From positions 1 through 36,617 of the forward strand of contig CAKSPC010000027.1 in assembly GCA_934481445.1 (NCBI GenBank): a stretch of DNA of 36,617 nt. Direction: 5' to 3'. The notes beneath the pieces were generated by a model that saw nothing but the letters and a program-made list of their open reading frames with translations, made no database searches and had not been told where the DNA came from. Below, piece by piece: positions 1 through 6,789 of the stretch. The first letter of the stretch is position 1. Every line of letters begins with the position of its first letter. This DNA comes from an uncultured Oscillospiraceae bacterium (GTDB lineage: Bacteria; Bacillota; Clostridia; Oscillospirales; Ruminococcaceae). The translations under genes were made by a program, and so were the position numbers.

Positions 1-1600
1 GTAACGCCGTCGCCCATATCCAGCGTGCCTGTAAAGCTGCTGTTGTCCATGACAGCTTCGGCCTTGCCGAGGTCCTTTGAGAATACGGAAAGTTCTGCGC
101 CGAAATTGAGAGAGCCATCGCTGCCGAATTTAATGCCGTCTTTGGAGATTTCGCCGTTGGTCGCCTGCGCCTTGATGTTTTCGAGCTTCAGGACGTCGAA
201 GAAATTAATGGTGTCCTTTTCGGCGCTTACGGATTTGAAGCCGATGGTGCCGTTGTTGTAATTTATGCCCTCGATACCCACGGACATGATGTCGCCGAGC
301 TTTGCGGAGATTGTACCCTCGGTTTCAAGGCTCATGCTGCCTTTGCCGATAGTCAGCACGGCGTTCAGATCGTTTGCGGAAAGGTTTATCGGACCGATAT
401 TTTTGATGGGTTCTATTCCGTTTGCCGATACGGTGAGGGAAATGTCGTCCCCCTCGGGCTTGGCAAGCGAAAGCTCGGCGTTGTTCGCAGAGATGACTCC
501 GCAGAGATCAAAGCCGCTCTTGCTGATGGAAACTTTGTCGAACGCGGTACCGTTTTTGTCAACTTTCAGACCCTTGATTTCGCCGGTTATTCCATCGAGC
601 CCCTTGATATTGTTTATTGCAAGCTTCGCGGAGGTCACGGAAAATTCATCCGCGGACGCACTGCCGCCGATGTCGGTGAGGGAAATGTTCTTATTATTTC
701 CGATAACGATGCTTTCCGCGGAGAAATCTATCTGTTCGGCGTTTGCGTCGTCCTTGGTGATATTCAGCTCGTTTACGGAGAAGCCTTTTATGGAAGCGGA
801 GATGTTACTGATATTGTCGATGGCGGGGGCGTAGTTGTTTTTCTTTTCAAGGGAGATATACGCGCTTGCGCCCGCGGAAAGGGCGCCCGCCTTAAATGTG
901 GCGGAAAGATTCTTGTTCTCGATTTTATCTGCGTTGCCCTCGAACTGACCCTTGCTGAAAGACAGCATTCCGCCGAGGAGGTCGAATTCTTCGTATTTTG
1001 CGGTCAGCTTGTCGAAGCTGTAGTTTCCGTTTGTTATCGCGGCTTTTTCGGCGGTGGCGGAGAGAATTTCCTTGTCGCCGGAGAATATGGAGCCGCTCAT
1101 TGTTTCGGCGGAGAGCGCCTTGTTGTCCTTGTCGATGGATATGTTTTCGGCGGATACTTCAAGGCTGTTGAACAACTTTGCATTTATGCCCGCATTTTCC
1201 GTCACGGGGGAGAGGGTGCCGTCGGAATATTTTCCGCCGATAACGCCGCTGAGGGTAATATCCATGTTGCTTGCGGGGGAGAATGTAACGCCGTCGCCCA
1301 TATCCAGCGTGCCTGTAAAGCTGCTGTTGTCCATGACAGCTTCGGCCTTGCCGAGGTCCTTCGAGAATACGGAAAGCTCCGCGCCGAGGGTGAAAGAGCT
1401 CTCGTTTCCGAATTTTAAGCCGTCCTTTGAGATAGTTCCCGCGCCGGTTTTCGCATTGATCTTGTCGAATTTAAGAACATCAAAGAAGTTGATGGTGTTT
1501 TTTTCGGCGCTTACGGATTTGAAGCCGATGGTGCCGTCGCTGTAGCTGAGCCCCTCAAGCCCCACTGATATGATATTTCCAAGCTTTGCGGAAAGTATGC
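1..1600 (-). repeat. internal 1284-bp-period duplication within the giant protein gene
   Basis: Bases 1-77 are identical to 1285-1361, and similarity continues on both sides (compare 1-310 with 1285-1600). The offset of 1284 bp is exactly 428 codons, so frame is kept. The encoded module contains a shared stretch around 'INFFDVLK' and 'LGAELSVFSKDLGKAEAV'. The second copy is cut by the left edge, so more copies may follow. Confidence 0.85.
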
Positions 1601-3233
1601 CGTCGGTTATGTCAACCCTTAAAGGCTCATCCGTAAAGAAAACACTGCCCGAGATATTTTTGGTGGAAAGCTCCAGCGCGCCGACGGAATAATTCAGCGC
1701 GAGGTTTTTCATTGAGGCTGTGACGGACAGCGGCTTGCCCTCTGGCTTTGTAACTCTGAGAGAAGCGTTGGATATAGTAAGAGTATCGTTGATTTTTATA
1801 TCGCCGCAGGACGCGGTCATCTCCGCGAAGGACATATTATTGCGGGCTACATGGACATCCTTAACGCCGAAATTAATTCCGTTTATGGGGCTTTTCTTGT
1901 TGAACTTGATTTTACCGTCGAAGGAAGCGCCGTCGCTGTTTAGCGATGCCTTTATATCCGTAAAGTCTATGATATCAACATCGTTTATCTCCGCCCTCTG
2001 GGTGGAAAATCCCGTTTTCTCCAGCGTTTCGTCGGAGAAGTAATTAACGTCGTAGAATGTCATGCCGCCGATGGTGATGCGGTCGACATATTCGTTGGGC
2101 TTGATGTTCTCGTCGATGGTGAGCGGTTCTTCGTTTACCTGCTCCTGCGGCTTTTCATCTTCCTTTTCGTCGGGGTCGAAGGGCACGCTTATGCCAAGGC
2201 TGTTGTCCTCGTGTCTGATAAAGTGCGGTCTTCTTCCGTCCTCTGCGGTGGGGTCGGGTATGGTGATGCCGCTGTCAGTAAGGGATAACCCGCCGCCGAT
2301 ATTAAATTCATTCCTGCTGCCTATTTTTTCGGCGGTGTAGAGCTTTATAACTGAGGCGGATATTGCTCCGTTTTTGTATTCCAAGTTTGAAAGCTGCACT
2401 GCGAAGCTGCTTCCGATGAGCTTTATCCCGCCGCCGTTGAAGTTTATGAGGGGCTCCGCCGCGCCGTCGCGGATAAAGAAACTGTCGGTGAGGATGTTCA
2501 CTTTCCCGTCGTTATCATAGAACTTCGCGGAAGCTATCGCGCCGAATTTATCGGTGCCGTTGGTGTAGTTGTGCAGCAGCGTAAGCTTTTCAGAGCTTTT
2601 GAGGTCAAGCTTTCTGAAGCCGCCCATGAGGTTAAGGCTGACTTTTTCGGAGGAATACTCCGCGGTGCTGTCGCCGAGTATCCTGTGCTTGAAGTTCGCT
2701 CTGGCATTGATAAGGCGCAGCCTGCCCTTGTATGTGACGTCGGTGGCGGCTGTGATATCCTGCCCGTTGTCGCTGCGGGTGGCGTTTATGGCGGCGGAGT
2801 CATTCTGGGGGATACGTGAGGGGTCGTTCGCTTCGCTCTCGCTGTCGTCGGATTTTGTAAATTCAAGGCCGTCGGTGCTTTTGCCGTAGTCGGACGCACC
2901 GTTCTGGTACGCGAGCTTTGCGATGAGAAATTCCTCGTAATAGTTGTCGGAGCGCTGTTTGCTTTCGCCGTTGCTCATGCTGCCGGATTTATATTGGCTG
3001 TTGAATTTGAAAAAGCTGATTATCCTGCTGAAAAAACCGGGCTTTTCGCGGGTGGGCGCGCGCATCTGTTCTTCGGTCTTGTTTCGGATTTCCTCCAGCG
3101 CCTTTATATTGCTTTCGTTTTCCTTGGTTTCCTCGAAAATATCTTTGTTCTGGCTGTCGATCTCCTTGCTGAGGACTTCGCCTGCGTTTGTAACGTCCTG
3201 TTCAAGTGCCGTAAGTTCCTTATTGTTTGGCAT
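1..3233 (-). CDS. giant repetitive CIS-operon protein, 3' end cut by window edge
   Basis: An open frame starts at ATG 3233 behind AAGGAGG and stays open to the left edge, giving at least 1077 residues with no stop. I do not recognise the family. No signal peptide is visible. Residues 1-60 are charged and probably helical, followed by an aromatic amphipathic patch (FFSRIISFFKF, about 66-76) and a polar linker. From about residue 130 the protein is a long succession of short hydrophobic/polar alternations rich in S, N, G, K and D, which suggests a repetitive beta structure. A module around residues 550-675 recurs about 428 residues later at the edge. It is the last visible gene of the leftward operon, 20 bp after the AAA+ ATPase gene. 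It could be a tape measure, a large cargo/effector, or an accessory surface protein. Afp14 lies beside the ATPase gene afp15 in Afp clusters, but a beta-rich tape measure would be unusual. Confidence 0.8.
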   Translation of the reverse strand, partial: MPNNKELTALEQDVTNAGEVLSKEIDSQNKDIFEETKENESNIKALEEIRNKTEEQMRAPTREKPGFFSRIISFFKFNSQYKSGSMSNGESKQRSDNYYEEFLIAKLAYQNGASDYGKSTDGLEFTKSDDSESEANDPSRIPQNDSAAINATRSDNGQDITAATDVTYKGRLRLINARANFKHRILGDSTAEYSSEKVSLNLMGGFRKLDLKSSEKLTLLHNYTNGTDKFGAIASAKFYDNDGKVNILTDSFFIRDGAAEPLINFNGGGIKLIGSSFAVQLSNLEYKNGAISASVIKLYTAEKIGSRNEFNIGGGLSLTDSGITIPDPTAEDGRRPHFIRHEDNSLGISVPFDPDEKEDEKPQEQVNEEPLTIDENIKPNEYVDRITIGGMTFYDVNYFSDETLEKTGFSTQRAEINDVDIIDFTDIKASLNSDGASFDGKIKFNKKSPINGINFGVKDVHVARNNMSFAEMTASCGDIKINDTLTISNASLRVTKPEGKPLSVTASMKNLALNYSVGALELSTKNISGSVFFTDEPLRVDITDGILSAKLGNIISVGLEGLSYSDGTIGFKSVSAEKNTINFFDVLKFDKINAKTGAGTISKDGLKFGNESSFTLGAELSVFSKDLGKAEAVMDNSSFTGTLDMGDGVTFSPASNMDITLSGVIGGKYSDGTLSPVTENAGINAKLFNSLEVSAENISIDKDNKALSAETMSGSIFSGDKEILSATAEKAAITNGNYSFDKLTAKYEEFDLLGGMLSFSKGQFEGNADKIENKNLSATFKAGALSAGASAYISLEKKNNYAPAIDNISNISASIKGFSVNELNITKDDANAEQIDFSAESIVIGNNKNISLTDIGGSASADEFSVTSAKLAINNIKGLDGITGEIKGLKVDKNGTAFDKVSISKSGFDLCGVISANNAELSLAKPEGDDISLTVSANGIEPIKNIGPINLSANDLNAVLTIGKGSMSLETEGTISAKLGDIMSVGIEGINYNNGTIGFKSVSAEKDTINFFDVLKLENIKAQATNGEISKDGIKFGSDGSLNFGAELSVFSKDLGKAEAVMDNSSFTGTLDMGDGV

Positions 3234-3253
3234 AGCGCGCCTCCTTTCTTGGT

Positions 3254-5311
3254 TTATTCAAAAAAGAACGAGTATTTTCCGAAATCGTCCTTTAACATCA
3301 GCTTGCCCTGCTTGGAAAGCTGCTTTCTCACTGCGCGGAGAATGTGCGACATATTCACCGCGGCGTCCTCCTCGGCAGCGAGGAATGCTGCGGACATCAC
3401 GGCGTTCTTTATTGCCGCGCCCGAAAGCTCAAACTGCTGCGCAAGGTAGCCGAAGTCCAGCGAGGGATCCCGCGGCATTTCGTCGGGGAACATATTCTTC
3501 CACAGAATCAGCCGCTGTTCGGCATTCGGGAGCGGGAAGTTTACGATACAGCTTATGCGGCGGATGAACGCTTCATCAATATTCTGAAGCAGGTTCGTCG
3601 CCATCAGCACTATCCCGTCGAAGCTTTCCAGCCGCTGCAGCAGGAACGAGGTTTCGACGTTGGCGTATTTGTCGTGGCTGTCCTTTATTTCGCTGCGTTT
3701 TCCGAAGAGCGCGTCGGTTTCATCGAAGAAAAGTATCGCGCTGCATTTTTCGGCGGCGTCGAATATTTCGCCGAGGCTCTTTTCGGTTTCGCCGATGTAT
3801 TTGGACATTATCTGAGAGATATCCACGCGGTAGGCGGGCAGCCCCAGTTCCCCCGCGACCACCGTCGCCGCCATGGTCTTACCCGTTCCGGGAGGGCCTG
3901 CGAAGAGCATGGTAAGCCCCTTCCCGTAGGCAAGACGGCTTTCGAAGTTCCATTTATCGCAGACGATGTGGCGGTATTTTATCTGATACAGTGCTTCGTT
4001 TATCTGCTGCTTTTCCGCCGCGGGGAGGATGAGGTCGTCCATGGTGAAACGGCTCTCTATCCGCGTGGCTTTTCCGCCAAAGGCGCTTTCCGCCACCTCG
4101 GCGCAGGCGCTGTTTATAAGCCTTTCGGACAGCTCCGACAGATCCAGCGCTTTCATTTTTTCCTGCGCGCGCTCGGCGCTGAGAATTATGTTTTTCGGCG
4201 TAAAGCGGTACTTGTTCGCGGCGGACTGCGCCTGCTCCTCCGATACGCCGAACTGTTGCCACAGCCTGCTGCGCACGGCGCGGGGAAGTTCCGCAAAGCG
4301 GATGTCGAGGGGCGGAGCGCCGTCTATCGCGGGCACGCTGCCGACGTTATCGGTGCATACGAACACATTCCGCGAGGCTTTCAGAACAGCCGACAGAAGC
4401 TGCTTCAGCACAGCGGGGTCGGATTTCTCGCCCACGCCGAAAACGCAGGGAATGCTCTGCCCGATAAGCAGGGCGCACACGATGTCTTTTTCGGCGGAGG
4501 TGCGCTCCGCGGAGGAATACTTCGCGAGGTCTATCATTAGCACGCTTCTTCCGCTGCGGGCGGCGCACTGTTTTACAAGATGGCGTCTGCCGCTTCCGCT
4601 TTCGCCGGAAAGGCAGACAACGCGCTTTCCCTCGGAGCGGAGGGCGCGTTTTATCATTTCCGCCTGCTCTTCATAGCAGACAAAACCCTCGTCCGAAAGG
4701 AACTCGGGCGACATGATTGCGCTCTCGCCAAGCTCCCCGAGGGAGAGCAGCGAGATAAAGCAGCGGCGGAATTTGAGCGGGGTGTTTAGCGGGTTTCCGT
4801 CATACGGCTCGAAAACGTATTTCAGCAGCCTTTCCGACAGGGCGGGCAGCAGCGAGCCATCTCCCCCCGCAAACAAAGCCAGCGCGAGTGATAATGTCGG
4901 GGCGGTAAGGCGCACGTTGTCGCAGATATAACCGAAAGTCTTTTCGTATTCGGAATTTACCAGCGGCAGGGCGGCAAGCGCCATCGTAAAGCGTTCCGTC
5001 ATGCCGAAGCCGAACGCCGCGCATATTCTGTCGAGGGGGAGTATCACGCCATTTTCCGCGGCTTCGTCCGACTGCGCGGAGATATCCGCCCAGATATCCG
5101 CTGCGGCATTCATGCCTTTTTCGGACAGCAAAAACGGGATGGGGGAGAAAACATTCTCCGCCTCCTCAATGGAAACCACAAGCCCCTTGTATTTTTCAAA
5201 CGGCGTGTCGGTGACGGATCTTTTTCGCACTATGCGGTCCATATATTCCGAAAGATATATGCACATGAGCCTTTCGTAGGCCCTGAGCTGTTCGGTTGTG
5301 TCGGAAAACAT
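3254..5311 (-). CDS. AAA+ ATPase of contractile injection system (Afp15/Pvc15-like)
   Basis: 685 residues. The C-terminal AAA+ domain has Walker A GPPGTGKT at about 472-479, Walker B LFFDETD at about 527-533, a sensor-1-like ATN at about 571-573 and an arginine-finger-like FIRRI at about 582-586. A second, upstream P-loop-like motif GESGSGRR (about 236-243) lacks the usual lysine and suggests a degenerate first ATPase domain. The N-terminal 200 residues are helical and not recognised. In Afp, PVC and other eCIS clusters this ATPase is a core cytoplasmic assembly factor that acts late in particle maturation or cargo loading. It sits between the PAAR-like tip gene and the giant repetitive gene. 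The start at 5311 is preceded by a modest AGCAGGTG site. Confidence 0.93.
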   Translation of the reverse strand: MFSDTTEQLRAYERLMCIYLSEYMDRIVRKRSVTDTPFEKYKGLVVSIEEAENVFSPIPFLLSEKGMNAAADIWADISAQSDEAAENGVILPLDRICAAFGFGMTERFTMALAALPLVNSEYEKTFGYICDNVRLTAPTLSLALALFAGGDGSLLPALSERLLKYVFEPYDGNPLNTPLKFRRCFISLLSLGELGESAIMSPEFLSDEGFVCYEEQAEMIKRALRSEGKRVVCLSGESGSGRRHLVKQCAARSGRSVLMIDLAKYSSAERTSAEKDIVCALLIGQSIPCVFGVGEKSDPAVLKQLLSAVLKASRNVFVCTDNVGSVPAIDGAPPLDIRFAELPRAVRSRLWQQFGVSEEQAQSAANKYRFTPKNIILSAERAQEKMKALDLSELSERLINSACAEVAESAFGGKATRIESRFTMDDLILPAAEKQQINEALYQIKYRHIVCDKWNFESRLAYGKGLTMLFAGPPGTGKTMAATVVAGELGLPAYRVDISQIMSKYIGETEKSLGEIFDAAEKCSAILFFDETDALFGKRSEIKDSHDKYANVETSFLLQRLESFDGIVLMATNLLQNIDEAFIRRISCIVNFPLPNAEQRLILWKNMFPDEMPRDPSLDFGYLAQQFELSGAAIKNAVMSAAFLAAEEDAAVNMSHILRAVRKQLSKQGKLMLKDDFGKYSFFFE

Positions 5312-5326
5312 ATCTGCACCTGCTTT

Positions 5327-5716
5327 TTAAGGAATATTTATCGTTGCCTGCCCCGGGAATGACACTGAAATGACCCCGCCCCACATACACATCAGCTTTG
5401 AACTGTTGTTGAGCGCGGGCTTTCCGCCGATGAGCACCGTCGGGCACCCCGGCGCCCATGGCGCGGCGATGCTGGGCATACACGGCTGCGGCGTGAGCAC
5501 GCCGAGGGCGGCGGCTGTGGCTGCGGCGACCTGTGGGTTGGCAAGGCTGGTGCACATCCCGAAGGGCATTATGTTCACCATCGGCTTGTTGTCCATGATG
5601 GTGGCGCAGGGCTTGTTGCAGCCGAATGTCTTGCTTTCGGGCAGCACCCCGAGCTGCGACGGCGCCGCGCCGAATGAGCAGGCGCACATTGCGCCCTGTG
5701 TTACCAGCATTCCCAT
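5327..5716 (-). CDS. PAAR-like tip protein, DUF4280 family
   Basis: 129 residues beginning MGMLVTQGAMCACSFG, a typical DUF4280/PAAR-like opening. The chain is rich in glycine, proline and cysteine (eight Cys, at about 11, 13, 33, 37, 55, 79, 91 and 109), as in family members that form a small, sharp, metal-stabilised cone. Proteins of this family cap the trimeric spike of contractile systems and may carry toxins. The gene is 15 bp upstream of the ATPase gene start and just downstream of the 161-aa gene, inside the leftward operon. No C-terminal toxin extension is present, so it should be a plain tip. Confidence 0.9.
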   Translation of the reverse strand: MGMLVTQGAMCACSFGAAPSQLGVLPESKTFGCNKPCATIMDNKPMVNIMPFGMCTSLANPQVAAATAAALGVLTPQPCMPSIAAPWAPGCPTVLIGGKPALNNSSKLMCMWGGVISVSFPGQATINIP

Positions 5717-5720
5717 AAAT

Positions 5721-6203
5721 TCACCCCTGTTTTGATGTGATGATAATTCGGCTGCCCTTTGCGAGTTTGCGCTTCAGCGGCTCCGCCGTGGTTATCGCCG
5801 CGCTTATGCTGTCGTAGGCGGAGATGGTAAGTTTGTCCCCGTCCGCTTCGATGGCGCAGCCGTCCAGCACCCGCGGCACAAAGCCGCCTATGAACGCCGC
5901 GCGTATTTCGCTCGCGCCCGCGGCGGCGGTTTCTGCCGCGAGAGCCTCCAGCGGGAGCGGCTCGGCGCCTTTCGGCGTGAGATACACGGTGCTCCTGCCG
6001 GCGGGGTCGGGGGTTATTTCCGCGTCGGAATAGCCCGTGCAGGATATCGTGATGGTTTTTCCGTCCGTCGGGTCGAGAAAAACGTAATATCCGCCGTCCT
6101 TGTGCAGAGGGATAAGCGCTCCGCAGCGCACCTGCGCCTTTTCCAGCGGGGCGTAGGTCTGCGAGGAAGCCGCCCTTACGATATATCGTGCGGAAAACTT
6201 CAT
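5721..6203 (-). CDS. unrecognised 161-aa CIS-operon protein
   Basis: The start is ATG 6203, which overlaps the stop of the Pvc16-like gene as ATGA and follows AGGAGGAAAGGTCA. A longer open frame to 6341 lacks support. The first half (residues 1-75) reads like a small beta-sandwich: a phrase near residues 45-60 (FLDPTDGKTITISCTGYSD) resembles the 'G..v.vs..GY' core of carboxypeptidase-regulatory-like domains. The second half has an Ala-rich helix followed by a strand pair. There is no signal peptide or membrane segment. The overlap with the cap-like gene and position before the PAAR-like gene point to a structural or assembly role in the CIS. The exact function is unknown. Confidence 0.75.
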   Translation of the reverse strand: MKFSARYIVRAASSQTYAPLEKAQVRCGALIPLHKDGGYYVFLDPTDGKTITISCTGYSDAEITPDPAGRSTVYLTPKGAEPLPLEALAAETAAAGASEIRAAFIGGFVPRVLDGCAIEADGDKLTISAYDSISAAITTAEPLKRKLAKGSRIIITSKQG

Positions 6204-6781
6204 TGACCTTTCCTCCTCTGCCGCAGCGTGATGTCCGCGGAGGTTACGCGCTTGACCTCGCGCACCTTTTCGGAATCTATCAGCAGCGCGGAAACCTTGT
6301 AGAAAAGCGCGGGCTTGGGTGAGATGTTGTACGCCGCCCATATGCGCAGCTTATCTTCGTAGGAAATGTTTTCGAGGGTTATGTTTACCGCCTGTCCCGC
6401 GTCGGAAAGGCTTCCGTAAAGCCCGTCGGATATCATGCGGCTGTCGTTCAGCTTCTGAAAAATGCAGCCGAGTATCCTGTGCTCATCCTGCGCCCGCATG
6501 GTTATGTCGGATTTCAGCGCGGTGAAAATCATATAATGGAGATTTATTGCGGAGGGGGCGGCGCGGACATGGGTTTCGTCCACGGCTATCTCCCCGCGGT
6601 CCACCGCGGTGCCTGCGTCCTGCGAGATATCGTAAAGGCATACGCCCACCTGAAATCCGCCGGTTTCGTCGGGACTGCACAACCCGATGAATTCGGGCTT
6701 TTCCACGGGAGGGATGCAGCTTCGCCGAAGAAATTCAACTATCGTTCTGCCCGCGTCGGAAATTGCCGTATATCCTGCCAT
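6200..6781 (-). CDS. Pvc16/DUF4255 family tail cap (terminator) protein
   Basis: 193 residues. The start MAGYTAISDAGRTIVEFLR is a hallmark of the DUF4255 (Pvc16 N-terminal) family. It is followed by a region that introduces 'ALP..LHYMIFTALKS'-type text and an 'E.r.LG.ifq.lnd' helix, as in family members. In Afp and PVC particles the homologue closes the distal end of the tube and sheath and stops polymerisation. It follows the 927-aa membrane protein gene by 8 bp and has its own AGGAG site. The protein is close to the common family length, without extra C-terminal domains. Confidence 0.9.
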   Translation of the reverse strand: MAGYTAISDAGRTIVEFLRRSCIPPVEKPEFIGLCSPDETGGFQVGVCLYDISQDAGTAVDRGEIAVDETHVRAAPSAINLHYMIFTALKSDITMRAQDEHRILGCIFQKLNDSRMISDGLYGSLSDAGQAVNITLENISYEDKLRIWAAYNISPKPALFYKVSALLIDSEKVREVKRVTSADITLRQRRKGQ

Positions 6782-6789
6782 AGCTTCTC

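Noticed and set aside
5721..6341. Longer 206-residue version of the 161-aa gene
   Set aside because: Extension overlaps the Pvc16-like gene by over 130 bp and lacks a ribosome site; ATG 6203 has AGGAGG and an ATGA overlap.
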